DNA of 64,000 nucleotides from an uncultured Propionibacteriaceae bacterium. GTDB lineage: Bacteria > Actinomycetota > Actinomycetes > Propionibacteriales > Propionibacteriaceae. A program made the position numbers and the translations under genes. The notes below the pieces were generated by a model. It ran no database searches and was not told the DNA's origin. It worked only from the letters and a program-made list of their open reading frames with translations. The stretch is taken from positions 62,001 to 126,000 of the forward strand of contig CALBCJ010000013.1 in the NCBI GenBank assembly GCA_937926975.1, read 5' to 3'. Below, one piece after another: positions 54,491-64,000 of the stretch (the first letter of the stretch is position 1; each line of letters opens with the position of its first letter).

Positions 54491-57202
54491 TCAGTGCGCC
54501 GCGTCGAACCAGGAGCGACCGGCACCGACCGAGACGTCCAGCGGCACGCTCAGGTCGACCGCCTGGGTCATCCGCTCCCGGACCAGGGCCTCGACCTGCT
54601 CCCGCTCGCCCGGGGCGACCTCGAGCACCAGCTCGTCGTGGACCTGGAGCAGCATCCGGCTCCGCAGCCCCTGGTCGGCCAGGCCGGCCTCGACATCGAG
54701 CATCGCCACCTTGATGATGTCGGCCGCGGAGCCCTGGATCGGGGCGTTGAGAGCCATCCGCTCGGCCATCTCGCGGCGCTGCCGGTTCGAGCTGCCAAGG
54801 TCGGGCAGGTAGCGGCGCCGGCCCAGGATGGTCTCGGTGTACCCGCTGCGACGGGCCTGGTTCACGATCCCCTGCAGGTAGTCACGGACCCCGCCGAAGC
54901 GCTCGAAGTACTCCTCCATCAAGACCTTGGCCTCGTCGGAGGTGATGCCCAGCTGCTGCGACAGCCCGTACGCGCTGAGCCCGTACGCCAGGCCGTAGTT
55001 CATCGCCTTGATCCGGGCCCGCTGAGTCGCCGAGACCTCGTCGGCGGCGACCCCGAAGACCCGGCTGGCCATCACGGTGTGGAAGTCGTGACCCGAGCGG
55101 AAGGCCTCGATCAGTCCCTGGTCGCCCGAGGCGTGGGCCATGATCCGCATCTCGATCTGGCTGTAGTCGGCGGTGAGCAGGGTCTCGTAGCCGTCTCCGA
55201 CGACGAAGGCGGCCCGGATCATCCGACCGGCCTCGGTCCGGATCGGGATGTTCTGCAGGTTCGGGTCGGTCGAGCTGAGCCGCCCGGTCGCGGCGATGGT
55301 CTGCAGGTACGTGGTGTGGACCCGCCCGTCGTCAGCGACCGCCTTCTGCAGCCCCTCGACGGTCTGGCGCAGCCGGATCGCGTCGCGGTGCTCCAGCAGG
55401 TGGGCCAGGAAGGGGTGCTCGGTCTTGGCGAAGAGGCCCTCCAGAGCGTCGGCGTCGGTCGTCCAGCCGGACTTGGTGCGCCGGGTCTTGGGCATCCCCA
55501 GCTCGTCGAAGAGCACCACCTGGAGCTGCTTCGGCGACCCCAGGTTGATCTTCTTGCCGATCACCTGGTACGCGTTCGTCTCGGCCGCGGCGACCCGGCC
55601 GTCGAAGCGCTTCCAGAGCTCGTCCAGCAGCGTCGTGTCGACCGCGATCCCGGTGCGCTCCATCACCGCCAGGGTCCGCAGCAGCGGCAGCTCGACATCC
55701 TGCAGCAGGCTGGCCTCGCCTCGCTGCGCCAGCTCCTCGGCGAGAGAGCCGGCCAGGTCGATCACGGCCCGGGCCCGCAGCATCGCCGTACGGGCAGCCT
55801 CGTCGGTGGCCGGGGCCGGCTCGTCGGCGAAGTCCAGCGGCAGCTGGTCGGGCTCCGGCTCCGACGCTGCGCCGGCATCCAGGCGGAGCTCGCGCTTGAG
55901 GTGGCGCAGTGCCAGGTCGGCCAGGTCATAGGTGCGCTGGTCGGGCCGCAGCAGGTAGGCCGCGAGCTGGGTGTCGCTGACCAGCCCGGACAGCTCCCAC
56001 CCCCGGGCCCAGATCCCGTGCAGCGGGCCCTTGGCGTCGTGGAGGGCCTTGGGACGGGACGGGTCGGCCAGCCAGGCTGCCAGGGCCGCGTCGTCGGACG
56101 GGTCCAGCCGGCTCGTGTCAACGAAGGCGGCCGTGCCGTCCGCGCTGGCCAGGGCCAGGCTCCGCAGGTCGCCCGCGCCGGACCCCCAGCTCCCGGCGAC
56201 GTCGATCCCGGTCAGCTCCCCGCTGCCGTGCTCGGCCAGCCAGGCCGCCAGCGCTCCTGGCTCCAGCACGTCACCGGCCAGCTCGAAGCCACCCTCGGCC
56301 TGGACCTCCTCCTCCGGCGGCAGGGCCTCCATCAGCCGGTCCCGCAGCACCCGGAACTCCAGCTGGTCGAAGAGCCGGTGCACCGCCTCCCGGTCCCAGG
56401 GGCGCCGCTCCAGGTCAGGCACGCTCACCGGCAGCTCCAGGTCCCGCAGCAGGGCGTTGACCCGGCGGTTGGTCACCACCTGATCGACCATCGAGCGGAA
56501 GGTCGCCCCCGCCTTGCCGGTCACCGACTCTGCCTGCCGAACCAGGTTCTCCAGCCCGTCGAACTGCTCCAGCCACTTCGCGGCGGTCTTCGGCCCGACC
56601 CCGGGCACGCCCGGGATGTTGTCGCTGGTCTCGCCGACCAGGGCCGCCAGCTCGGGGTAGCGCTGCGGGCTGACCAGGTACTTCTCCAGCACCGCGGCGG
56701 GGGTCATCCGGGCCAGGTCGGAGACGCCCTTGCGGGGGTAGAGCACGGTCACCTGGTCGGTGACCAGCTGCATCGCGTCCCGGTCACCGGTGCAGATCAG
56801 AACCTCGAGCCCCTGCTGCGGGGCCTGGGTCGCCAGGGTGGCGATGATGTCGTCGGCCTCGTACCCGTCGAGCTCCAGGTGAACCACCTGGAGCGCGTCG
56901 AGGACCTCTTTGATCAGCGCCACCTGCCCGCTGAGCTCGGGCGGAGACTCTGACCGGTTGCCCTTGTAGTCGGGGAACAGCTCGGTCCGGAAGGTGGTGC
57001 GGGAGACGTCGAAGGCGACCGCCGCATGGGTCGGTTGCTCGTCGCGCAGCACGTTGATCAGCATCGACGTGAACCCGTACACGGCGTTCGTGTGCTGGCC
57101 GGTGCTGGTGGCGAAGCTCTCCACCGGCAGCGCGTAGAAGGCCCGGTACGCGACCGAGTGGCCGTCGATCAGAAGCAGCCTAGGTGTCGTGGGTTCCGCC
57201 AT
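54491..57202 (-). CDS. polA: DNA polymerase I
   Basis: 903 residues. The 5' nuclease domain (1-300) is complete: LLLIDGHSVAYRAFYALP, DDIIATLA, CTGDRDAMQLV and GVPGVGPKTAAKWL. The middle domain lacks the DxE of a 3'-5' exonuclease (GIDVAGSWGSG), so proofreading is absent, as is usual for actinobacterial PolA. The polymerase domain has TADYSQIEMRIMAH (motif A), RARIKAMNYGLAYGLS (motif B) and LLQVHDELVLEV (motif C). It fills repair gaps and removes primers. ATG 57202 lies 6 bases after TAGGCT, so the message is probably leaderless. Confidence 0.97.
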   Translation of the reverse strand: MAEPTTPRLLLIDGHSVAYRAFYALPVESFATSTGQHTNAVYGFTSMLINVLRDEQPTHAAVAFDVSRTTFRTELFPDYKGNRSESPPELSGQVALIKEVLDALQVVHLELDGYEADDIIATLATQAPQQGLEVLICTGDRDAMQLVTDQVTVLYPRKGVSDLARMTPAAVLEKYLVSPQRYPELAALVGETSDNIPGVPGVGPKTAAKWLEQFDGLENLVRQAESVTGKAGATFRSMVDQVVTNRRVNALLRDLELPVSVPDLERRPWDREAVHRLFDQLEFRVLRDRLMEALPPEEEVQAEGGFELAGDVLEPGALAAWLAEHGSGELTGIDVAGSWGSGAGDLRSLALASADGTAAFVDTSRLDPSDDAALAAWLADPSRPKALHDAKGPLHGIWARGWELSGLVSDTQLAAYLLRPDQRTYDLADLALRHLKRELRLDAGAASEPEPDQLPLDFADEPAPATDEAARTAMLRARAVIDLAGSLAEELAQRGEASLLQDVELPLLRTLAVMERTGIAVDTTLLDELWKRFDGRVAAAETNAYQVIGKKINLGSPKQLQVVLFDELGMPKTRRTKSGWTTDADALEGLFAKTEHPFLAHLLEHRDAIRLRQTVEGLQKAVADDGRVHTTYLQTIAATGRLSSTDPNLQNIPIRTEAGRMIRAAFVVGDGYETLLTADYSQIEMRIMAHASGDQGLIEAFRSGHDFHTVMASRVFGVAADEVSATQRARIKAMNYGLAYGLSAYGLSQQLGITSDEAKVLMEEYFERFGGVRDYLQGIVNQARRSGYTETILGRRRYLPDLGSSNRQRREMAERMALNAPIQGSAADIIKVAMLDVEAGLADQGLRSRMLLQVHDELVLEVAPGEREQVEALVRERMTQAVDLSVPLDVSVGAGRSWFDAAH

Positions 57203-57208
57203 GCCGGC

Positions 57209-57214
57209 AGCCTA
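57209..57214 (-). promoter_or_regulatory. -10 element of polA, leaderless geometry
   Basis: TAGGCT on the minus strand, 6 bases before ATG 57202, no Shine-Dalgarno. Confidence 0.6.
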
Positions 57215-57269
57215 GTGCCGGCTGCGGCCGTGGCCCGCCACCAGCGCCAGGCACCTCCCCCGCAACTGG

Positions 57270-57911
57270 TCAGGACCTGGTCTTCTTGCCCTTGGCCTGC
57301 CCGGCCTTGTGGTGGTTGATGACTTCTTCGGCCACTTCCCGCATCGACTTGCGCAGGTCCATGGCGGTCTTCTGGATCCACCGGAAGGCCTCAGCCTCCG
57401 TCTGCCCCAGCCCCTCCTGCAGAATCCCCTTGGCCTGGTCGACGGCCTTGCGGGAGGCCAGTCGCTCCTCTAGGTCAGAGACCTCGGACTCGACCGCCAG
57501 GATCTGTGCGAAGCGGGCGGCGGCGATCTCGATGGCTGGCACCACGTCCGAGGCGTCGAACGGCTTCACCACGTACGCCATGGCGCCGGCCTCGGCTGCC
57601 CGCCCGACCAGCTCCCGCTGGGAGAAAGCCGTCAGGATCACCACCGGGGCGATCCGCTCGGCGGCAATCGTCTCGGCGGCGGAGATTCCGTCCAGCCGGG
57701 GCATCTTCACATCCATCACCACGACGTCCGGCTTCAGGGAGCGGGCGAACTCGACCGCCTCCTCGCCGTCGCCGGCCTGTCCTACGACTTCGAAGCCCTC
57801 GTCGGTGAGGAGCTCGACCAGGTCGAGCCGGATCAGAGCCTCGTCCTCCGCGACGAGGACCCGCCGCCGGGGGGCGGCGCCACTGGTCTGGTCTGTCGGT
57901 ACTTGTGTCAC
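57270..57911 (-). CDS. pdtaR: PdtaR-like response regulator with ANTAR RNA-binding domain
   Basis: 213 residues from GTG 57911. The receiver domain shows VLVAEDEALIRLDL and phosphorylated Asp67 in VVVMDVKMPRLDG, then LTAFSQ and YVVKPFD. The ANTAR domain (about 140-200: EERLASRKAVDQAKGILQEGLGQTEAEAFRWIQKTAMDLRKSMREVAEEVI) binds stem-loop pairs in RNA to stop termination. The tail is basic. ATG 57920 is an alternative, but TAGGAT at 57924-57919 overlaps it and ends 7 bases before GTG 57911, favouring the leaderless GTG. The partner kinase is not in the window. Confidence 0.92.
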   Translation of the reverse strand: MTQVPTDQTSGAAPRRRVLVAEDEALIRLDLVELLTDEGFEVVGQAGDGEEAVEFARSLKPDVVVMDVKMPRLDGISAAETIAAERIAPVVILTAFSQRELVGRAAEAGAMAYVVKPFDASDVVPAIEIAAARFAQILAVESEVSDLEERLASRKAVDQAKGILQEGLGQTEAEAFRWIQKTAMDLRKSMREVAEEVINHHKAGQAKGKKTRS

Positions 57912-57918
57912 AGGGAGC

Positions 57919-57924
57919 ATCCTA
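57919..57924 (-). promoter_or_regulatory. -10 element of pdtaR, leaderless geometry
   Basis: TAGGAT on the minus strand, 7 bases before GTG 57911; it overlaps the alternative ATG 57920. Confidence 0.5.
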
Positions 57925-57943
57925 CGGCCCTCGAGCCGGCCCT

Positions 57944-57949
57944 TATACT
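57944..57949 (+). promoter_or_regulatory. -10 element of tRNA-Leu
   Basis: TATACT, 14 bases before the mature tRNA 5' end; the best -10 match in the window. No -35 is obvious. Confidence 0.6.
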
Positions 57950-57963
57950 GAACCGCGCTGCTC

Positions 57964-58049
57964 GCCCGAGTGGCGGAATGGCATACGCGGACGGCTCAAA
58001 CCCGTCTGCCCGCAAGGGCGTAGGGGTTCGACTCCCCTCTCGGGCACCA
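57964..58049 (+). tRNA. tRNA-Leu (anticodon CAA)
   Basis: 86 bases with encoded CCA. Acceptor arms GCCCGAG and CTCGGGC pair perfectly, discriminator A. The anticodon stem GACGG/CCGTC holds the loop CTCAAAC with CAA at 57997-57999, reading UUG. A long variable arm (GCCCGCAAGGGC) marks a class II tRNA, and GGGGTTCGACTCCCC is the T-arm. It faces the pyk gene with only 8 bases between their 3' ends. Confidence 0.97.
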
Positions 58050-58057
58050 GGGCCGGT

Positions 58058-59488
<1,431 letters not shown>

Positions 59489-59494
59489 GCTGTG

Positions 59495-59500
59495 ACTTTA
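59495..59500 (-). promoter_or_regulatory. -10 element of pyk, leaderless geometry
   Basis: TAAAGT on the minus strand, 6 bases before GTG 59488, no Shine-Dalgarno. Confidence 0.55.
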
Positions 59501-59508
59501 CCGGTGTT

Positions 59509-60426
59509 TCACCAGGTCCGCACGACCTCCAGGGCCTGTCGCAGGTCCTCTGGGTAGGTCGAGGTGAAGGTGACCTGGGACGAGGTGGTCGGGTGCTGGA
59601 AGGAGAGCTCGACCGCGTGCAGCCACTGCCGCACCAGACCCAGGCGCTGGCTCAGGACCGGGTCCGCCCCATACAGCGGGTCCCCGACGCAGGGATGGTG
59701 CACGGCCGCCATGTGGACCCGGATCTGGTGGGTCCGTCCGGTCTCCAGGTGGACCTCCAGCAGCGAGGCCCGGTGGTGCGCTTCCAGGGTGCGGTAGTGG
59801 GTGACCGAGTGCCGCCCGCTGGCGACCACCGTCATCTTCCAGTCGTGGCCCGGGTGCCGCCCGATCGGGGCCTCAATGGTCCCCTCCAGCGGGTCCGGGT
59901 AGCCCTGCACCAGGGCGTGGTAGACCTTGCCCACCGTCCGGTCCCGGAAGGCCTGCTTGAGGACCGTGTACGCCCGCTCGCTCTTCGCGACCACCATCAG
60001 CCCGGAGGTCCCGACATCCAGGCGCTGCACAATCCCCTGGCGCTCCGGGGCGCCAGAGGTCGAGATCCGGAACCCGGCTGCGGCCAGGTGCTCGACCACC
60101 GAGGGGCCGTCCCAGCCGAGGCTGGGGTGGGCAGCCACCCCGGCTGGCTTGTCGACCACGACGATGTCGGCGTCGTCGTGGACGATGGCGATCCCGCCGA
60201 CCAGGGTCGGAGTCACCGTCACCTGTCCAGTCGGCACCGGCAGGGTCACCTCGAGCATCGCCCCGGCCCGGAGCCGGAAGGACTTCGCAACCGGCTGACC
60301 GTCGACCAGCACCCCGCCGGCCGCCAGCAGCTGCTCGATCCGGGAGCGGCTGACCCCGATCATCCGGGACGCCGCCACGTCCACCCGCTCCCCGTCCAGC
60401 CCGTCGGGCACAAGGTGCACACTCAT
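59509..60426 (-). CDS. rluD: RluD-family 23S rRNA pseudouridine synthase
   Basis: 305 residues. An S4-type RNA-binding domain lies at the start (RVDVAASRMIGVSRSRIEQLLAAGGVLVDGQPV). The catalytic domain has IVVVDKPAGVAAHPS, IVQRLDVGTSGLMVVAKSE with the catalytic Asp, and LETGRTHQIRVHMA. The usual histidine of HRLD is Gln here. RluD modifies helix 69 of 23S rRNA in other bacteria. ATG 60426 overlaps the lspA stop by 4 bases. Confidence 0.94.
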   Translation of the reverse strand: MSVHLVPDGLDGERVDVAASRMIGVSRSRIEQLLAAGGVLVDGQPVAKSFRLRAGAMLEVTLPVPTGQVTVTPTLVGGIAIVHDDADIVVVDKPAGVAAHPSLGWDGPSVVEHLAAAGFRISTSGAPERQGIVQRLDVGTSGLMVVAKSERAYTVLKQAFRDRTVGKVYHALVQGYPDPLEGTIEAPIGRHPGHDWKMTVVASGRHSVTHYRTLEAHHRASLLEVHLETGRTHQIRVHMAAVHHPCVGDPLYGADPVLSQRLGLVRQWLHAVELSFQHPTTSSQVTFTSTYPEDLRQALEVVRTW

Positions 60427-60941
60427 GACGGCTCCTGCTCTGCTCGCTGCTGTACGGTCCCGTCGTAGCTGGGCCGGTTTCCCAGCGACAGCACGATGAT
60501 CAGGCCGGCTGCCACCGTCAGGCAGATGTCGGCGACGTTGAAGATGGCGAAGTACGGCAGCTGGATGAAGTCGACCACGTGCCCGCGCAGAAATCCTGGC
60601 TCCCGAAACACCCGGTCCACGAAGTTGCCGCAGATCCCGGCCACCAGCAGCCCGGTGACCACGGCCCAGGAGCGGACCCGGACCCGCGGCGCAAGCCACC
60701 CCAGGACGACAGCCAGGGCCACCACCGCCAGCAGCGAGAACAGCCAGGTCACGTTCTCTCCCATGCTGAAGGCAGCGCCGGGGTTTCGGATCAGGCGCAG
60801 GGTCACCAGACCGCCCAGCAGCGGCACCGGACGAGCCGGGTCCAGGTAGGTGACCGCCAGGACCTTAGTGACCAGGTCGAGCCCCAGCCCCGCAGCGCCA
60901 ACCGCGGCCGCCAGGAGCCGTGCCGCGCGGGCCGGGACCAC
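60423..60941 (-). CDS. lspA: Lipoprotein signal peptidase
   Basis: 172 residues, four membrane segments. The signal peptidase II blocks are DLVTKVLAV, RNPGAAFSMGEN, LLVAGICGNFVDRVFREPGFLRGHVVDFIQLPYFAIFNVADICLTVAAGLIIV; the two catalytic aspartates are in GNFVDR and NVAD. It removes signal peptides from lipoproteins, such as the sugar-binding and L,D-transpeptidase proteins in this window. GTG 60941 lies 17 bases after the traR-family gene, so they share a transcript. Confidence 0.95.
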   Translation of the reverse strand: MVPARAARLLAAAVGAAGLGLDLVTKVLAVTYLDPARPVPLLGGLVTLRLIRNPGAAFSMGENVTWLFSLLAVVALAVVLGWLAPRVRVRSWAVVTGLLVAGICGNFVDRVFREPGFLRGHVVDFIQLPYFAIFNVADICLTVAAGLIIVLSLGNRPSYDGTVQQRAEQEPS

Positions 60942-60958
60942 CGCCCGCGCCGACCCGC

Positions 60959-61426
60959 TTATCGACGCTCCTCACGCTGCTTGCAGCGCACACACATGGT
61001 GGCCCGGGGGAAGGCCTGCAGCCGCAGCTTCCCGATCGGCTCGCCGCAGCTCTCGCAGGTCCCGTACTGGCGGGCGTCGAAGAGCCTCAGGGCCAGCTGG
61101 CTCTGCTCCAGCATCTCCAGCGCGTTCTGGGCCAGGGACATCTCCTGGTCGCGCTCGAAGTTGCTGGAGCCGACATCGGCCGGGTCACGCCCGGCGCCGT
61201 CTGGGCCGTCGCGCAGCAGCTGGGCCAGCTCGGCCCGCGCCACTTCGATGGCTCGCTCCATCCGCGAGACCTCGGCCACCAGCTCGGCTCGCTGCTCAGC
61301 GAGCTCGGCGGTGGTCCAGGGCTCCTCACCCTCACCGACCGGGATCACCGGCTCCGCTGGACCGGGCTGGGCAGCCGTCTGGCTCTGGGCCGAGACGGCG
61401 GTCTGGTTGCGACGCGTGGTGGCCAT
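60959..61426 (-). CDS. TraR/DksA family zinc-finger protein
   Basis: 155 residues. A coiled-coil helix pair (about 40-110: LAEQRAELVAEVSRMERAIEVARAELAQLL...LAQNALEMLEQSQLALRLFDARQYG) leads into the C4 zinc finger CESC-17-CVRC. Fold and length fit the DksA-like proteins often encoded beside lspA in actinobacteria. It could bind RNA polymerase, but the acidic tip of DksA is not clear here. Start ATG 61426 follows GGAGAGGA; TATCGT upstream is a weak -10. Confidence 0.9.
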   Translation of the reverse strand: MATTRRNQTAVSAQSQTAAQPGPAEPVIPVGEGEEPWTTAELAEQRAELVAEVSRMERAIEVARAELAQLLRDGPDGAGRDPADVGSSNFERDQEMSLAQNALEMLEQSQLALRLFDARQYGTCESCGEPIGKLRLQAFPRATMCVRCKQREERR

Positions 61427-61498
61427 GAGATCCTCTCCACGACAGCTGACCGCCGTGACGATACACGACCCGCCACCGCTGGGGGCCCAGAGTGCGCA

Positions 61499-61526
61499 GA
61501 GGGCGCCCCGGTGCCGGGGCGCCCTC
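61499..61526 (-). terminator. 12-bp perfect hairpin ending wag31
   Basis: GAGGGCGCCCCG / CGGGGCGCCCTC with a 4-base loop, 18 bases after the wag31 stop. No T-tract. Confidence 0.7.
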
Positions 61527-61544
61527 GGAGAGCCTGGCTCGGGC

Positions 61545-62711
61545 TCAGCCCTGCTGACCGCCCATCAGGGCGTCCAGCCGGGGCGTCGGCGAGCCGCTCC
61601 GCGCGCTGTCCCGCGGCACCAGGACCGGCACGTCGGTGGGCTCGAAGACCCCCTTCTTGATCCCCTCGATCTGGGTCGTCAGGTGGTCCACCAGCTGACG
61701 GCGGTAGGCGCTCTCGAAGTCCCTCAGGTGGGAGACCTTCCCGATCAGGTCGTCGCGCTCGGTCTCCAGCGCTGAGAACAGCTCGGAGCGGCGCTGCTGC
61801 GCCTCCCGGTCGACGGCAGCGGCCCGGATCTGGGCCTCCTGCACCATCCGCTCGGCGTTCACCCGGGCCTCGGACTCCACCCGGTCGGCACGGGTCCGAG
61901 CGTCGGTCGTGGTCTCGTGGGCCTTCTGAGCGGCCTCGTCCAGGCGGCGCTTGGCCTCAGAGGTCGACTCCTGCTCCAGCCGGCTGGCTGCGGACTGGGC
62001 CTGGGTCGTGAGGGCCTGGACCCGAGCCTTGGCCTCGTTCGTCATCCGCTCCACCTCGGCATGGGCCTCGCGGGTCACCCGCTCGACGTGGGCGTCGGTC
62101 TCTGCGGTCCGGCGAACGGCGTCCGCCTTCGCCTCGTTCACCAGGGCCTCGGCCTGCTCGGTGGCCAGCTGCACGAGCCGGACCACGGCGGCGCTCGCCT
62201 CCTGGCTCGTGCTCACCACGACCGGGACGCCCTTGACCGAGCCGTCCTCGGCCACCGGGCGGGCGTTCAGCTCGTCGACCTGGGCCCGCAGCCGCTCGTT
62301 CTCCTGAGCGAGCTGGGCCGCCTCCGCGCCGTTGCGCGCCTGAGACTCGACCAGGTGGCGCAGGCGCTGGTTCTCCTCCACCAGGCCCTGGTCACCGCCG
62401 CCGGAACGAGCCTGGTCCAGCTCGGCCTGGAGCCGGTCGTTCTCCATGGCGAGGTTGGCGTTGTCCTCGGCGGCCCGCTGCAGCCTGGACACCTCGGCCC
62501 GGAGCCGGTCGTTCTCGGCCTGCATCTCGGGGCTGGCGCCACCAGCCTGAGCGGCCTCGAGCTGGCGACGCAGGTGCTCGTTCTGCTCGCCGATGGTCAT
62601 CAGAGTGGCTTCCACCTTGTCCACGAAGATGTCGACGTCCGTCACTTCGTAGCCATTGCGGCGGGACATGTGGAACCGGGTCTTACGGACCTCGTCCAGC
62701 GTCATCGTCAT
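61545..62711 (-). CDS. wag31: Wag31/DivIVA polar growth and division protein
   Basis: 388 residues. The DivIVA membrane-binding start TLDEVRKTRFHMSRRNGYEVTDVDIFVDKVE (residues 4-34) is clear. Most of the rest is long coiled coil, interrupted at about 155-175 by a Gly/Val/Ser stretch (EDGSVKGVPVVVST). The C-terminus is short and polar (GSPTPRLDALMGGQQG). It marks curved membrane at poles and directs wall growth. Two starts (62711 and 62705) are possible; GAGGTG precedes the first. It sits 171 bases from sepF; the YggT gene often found between is missing. Confidence 0.95.
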   Translation of the reverse strand: MTMTLDEVRKTRFHMSRRNGYEVTDVDIFVDKVEATLMTIGEQNEHLRRQLEAAQAGGASPEMQAENDRLRAEVSRLQRAAEDNANLAMENDRLQAELDQARSGGGDQGLVEENQRLRHLVESQARNGAEAAQLAQENERLRAQVDELNARPVAEDGSVKGVPVVVSTSQEASAAVVRLVQLATEQAEALVNEAKADAVRRTAETDAHVERVTREAHAEVERMTNEAKARVQALTTQAQSAASRLEQESTSEAKRRLDEAAQKAHETTTDARTRADRVESEARVNAERMVQEAQIRAAAVDREAQQRRSELFSALETERDDLIGKVSHLRDFESAYRRQLVDHLTTQIEGIKKGVFEPTDVPVLVPRDSARSGSPTPRLDALMGGQQG

Positions 62712-62882
62712 CTGTGCACCTCGTGGGAGAATGTGGGGCCAAGCGGGACTACAGTGCCGGGCAGCGGTCGGCGAACCACTGTCGACCGGCCTGCCCAGGC
62801 TAACGCAGGGCTCACAGAGGCACCAAGCATGGGGAACGATCTCTCATGATTTCAGCGTCGAGTCTCGACATCAGGTCGACAG

Positions 62883-63380
62883 TCAGCTCTGGTTGTAGAA
62901 GCCGCCCGCGATGCGTTCCTTGTCCTCGGCGGTGACCACGACCTCCCGCGGGCTGAGCAGGAAGACCTTGTTGCTGACCCGCTCAAAAGTCCCTCTCAGA
63001 CCGAAGATCAGCCCCGCCGCGAAGTCCACCAGCCGCTTGGCGTCGGAGTCCTCCATCTCAGTGACGTTCATGATCACCGGCACCGCGTCGCGGAAGTGCT
63101 CGCCGATGGTCTTGGCGTCGTTGAAGGTGCGCGGGTGAACGGTGATGATCCGGGACAGGTCGGCCGGCCGCGGGGCCGGTGGCAGGACCGGGGCCGGCTC
63201 TGGCTCTGGAGCCCGGGTCGGGAGCTGGTGGATGCTGGCACTCGGCTCGTCGGCCTCCAGGGGGTACGCGTCGTAGACCGCCTCGGTGACCTCGGCGTCC
63301 ACCGGTTCGCCCCGGTCGTCGTAGCGGTTGTCGGCGACGAGCCCGAGCCAGGCAGCGCCGCGCTTGATCAGTTCGGGCAT
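62883..63380 (-). CDS. sepF: SepF cell division protein
   Basis: 165 residues. A short membrane-targeting head, an acidic/Pro-rich linker (about 20-75), and the SepF core IITVHPRTFNDAKTIGEHFRDAVPVIMNVTEMEDSDAKRLVDFAAGLIFGLRGTFERVSNKVFLLSP. It anchors FtsZ at the division site. ATG 63380 follows AGGAGGA. Between it and pgeF the usual yggS gene is absent, leaving a 168-base gap. Confidence 0.95.
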   Translation of the reverse strand: MPELIKRGAAWLGLVADNRYDDRGEPVDAEVTEAVYDAYPLEADEPSASIHQLPTRAPEPEPAPVLPPAPRPADLSRIITVHPRTFNDAKTIGEHFRDAVPVIMNVTEMEDSDAKRLVDFAAGLIFGLRGTFERVSNKVFLLSPREVVVTAEDKERIAGGFYNQS

Positions 63381-63548
63381 GGTTCCTCCTGATACGCCTC
63401 GGCGATGAGGCTAGCCGCCGTCGCCGCCAGATCAGGGGAAGCGACCCCCGACACGCAGGCTCGACCCAGCCGGAGCCGAGAAACCCCTGCGCCAGTACCC
63501 GGTCTCAGCCCGGCCAGACCAGAGAAACCCCAGTGTGGCAAGGCCGTC

Positions 63549-64000
63549 TCAACCCAGCCAGACCAGGCCGGCGAGCCGACCGGCGCCGGCGCCGTCGCGA
63601 CGGTGCGAGTGCAGGTCGGGCGACTCCAGGGTGCAGCGCCCGACGTCTCGGACCTCGACCTGCCGCGAGCGCAGGATAGCGACGCAGCCCGCCCCCAGGT
63701 CAAGGCTGGCCGTTCCCTCCCGGGTCCGCGACCGGGTGGCGGGGACCCGGGCTGCGACCTGCTCGGCCATCTCGCTGGGGACCTCGTAGCACCGCCCGCA
63801 GACGTGCGGCCCGATCCAGGCGCTGACCTGCCGAGCGCCTGCCTGCTCCAGGGCGTCCAGGGTCGCTTCCAGCACCCCTGCGACCAGCCCGACCCGCCCG
63901 GCGTGGGCAGCAGCCACCACGCGGGCCTGAGAGTCGGCCAGCAGGACGGGGACGCAGTCAGCGACCCGGATGCACAGGGCTACTCCCGGGGCCCGGGTGA
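63549..64000 (-). CDS. pgeF: PgeF/YfiH purine nucleoside phosphorylase family protein (5' end outside window)
   Basis: The 150 codons present encode CIRVADCVPVLLAD and VVAAAHAGRVGLVAGVL, with the cysteine and histidine that bind zinc, then IGPHVCGRCYEVPSEMAEQVAA and a short C-terminus VRDVGRCTLESPDLHSHRRDGAGAGRLAGLVWL. This is the DUF152/laccase-like fold known to act on purine nucleosides and on wrongly built muropeptides. In actinobacteria it lies right after ftsZ, so ftsZ should be just beyond the window. Confidence 0.94.
   Translation of the reverse strand, partial: TRAPGVALCIRVADCVPVLLADSQARVVAAAHAGRVGLVAGVLEATLDALEQAGARQVSAWIGPHVCGRCYEVPSEMAEQVAARVPATRSRTREGTASLDLGAGCVAILRSRQVEVRDVGRCTLESPDLHSHRRDGAGAGRLAGLVWLG

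Overview
The window is high-GC DNA from an actinomycete. WhiA, RbpA, OpcA, a Wag31-type DivIVA, a PdtaR-like ANTAR regulator and a mycothiol-type DinB protein all point to Actinomycetota. A Propionibacteriales-like organism fits the overall content, but that is only an impression. Nearly all of the sequence is densely packed chromosomal core. I see no CRISPR array, insertion sequence, prophage or rRNA operon.

Layout. 1-690 holds the N-terminal part of an ABC-F ATPase. 823-5553 is the least familiar stretch: a stand-alone C-terminal half of a UDP-GlcNAc 2-epimerase-like protein, then two large convergent paralogs that look like DUF6270 (SGNH-like) proteins fused to a second alpha/beta region. 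5764-7484 has a PhzF-family protein, a 440-base stretch without a gene, and a small membrane protein. 7589-13841 is a complete suf Fe-S assembly operon (sufR-B-D-C-S-U-T, minus strand). 13957-16086 has a Pit-type phosphate transporter, its small membrane partner and a tandem DUF3349 protein. 16214-18733 is a membrane pyrophosphatase. 18907-22680 is a maltose-type ABC importer without its ATPase. 22738-25235 holds two tandem L,D-transpeptidase lipoproteins. 25366-28704 is zwf-opcA-pgl, where the lactonase has lost its usual catalytic motif; its 3' end overlaps an antisense glycoside hydrolase gene. 30064-34551 is a two-component system with an ABC exporter pair.

34648-46347 (minus strand) runs rbpA, secG, tpiA-pgk-gap, whiA-yvcK-rapZ, uvrC and uvrA. 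After a plus-strand mycothiol-type gene come terC, uvrB, coaE, rpsA, a metal-permease pair, polA and pdtaR. A tRNA-Leu(CAA) faces pyk, followed by rluD-lspA-traR, then wag31, sepF and the 3' part of pgeF, the distal end of a division cluster.

Regulation visible in the sequence. Nine genes (uvrA, uvrB, uvrC, polA, rapZ, secG, pyk, pdtaR and the mycothiol-type gene) have a -10-like hexamer ending 6 or 7 bases before a start codon and no Shine-Dalgarno, the geometry of leaderless transcripts. Operon-internal genes instead have strong Shine-Dalgarno sites or 4-base ATGA/GTGA overlaps. Several long GC-rich hairpins without a clear T-tract sit just after stop codons.

Best candidates for something undescribed are the 0.8-5.6 kb paralog/epimerase-half locus, the lipobox-bearing pyrophosphatase, the motif-less lactonase and the leaderless uvrABC/polA set.
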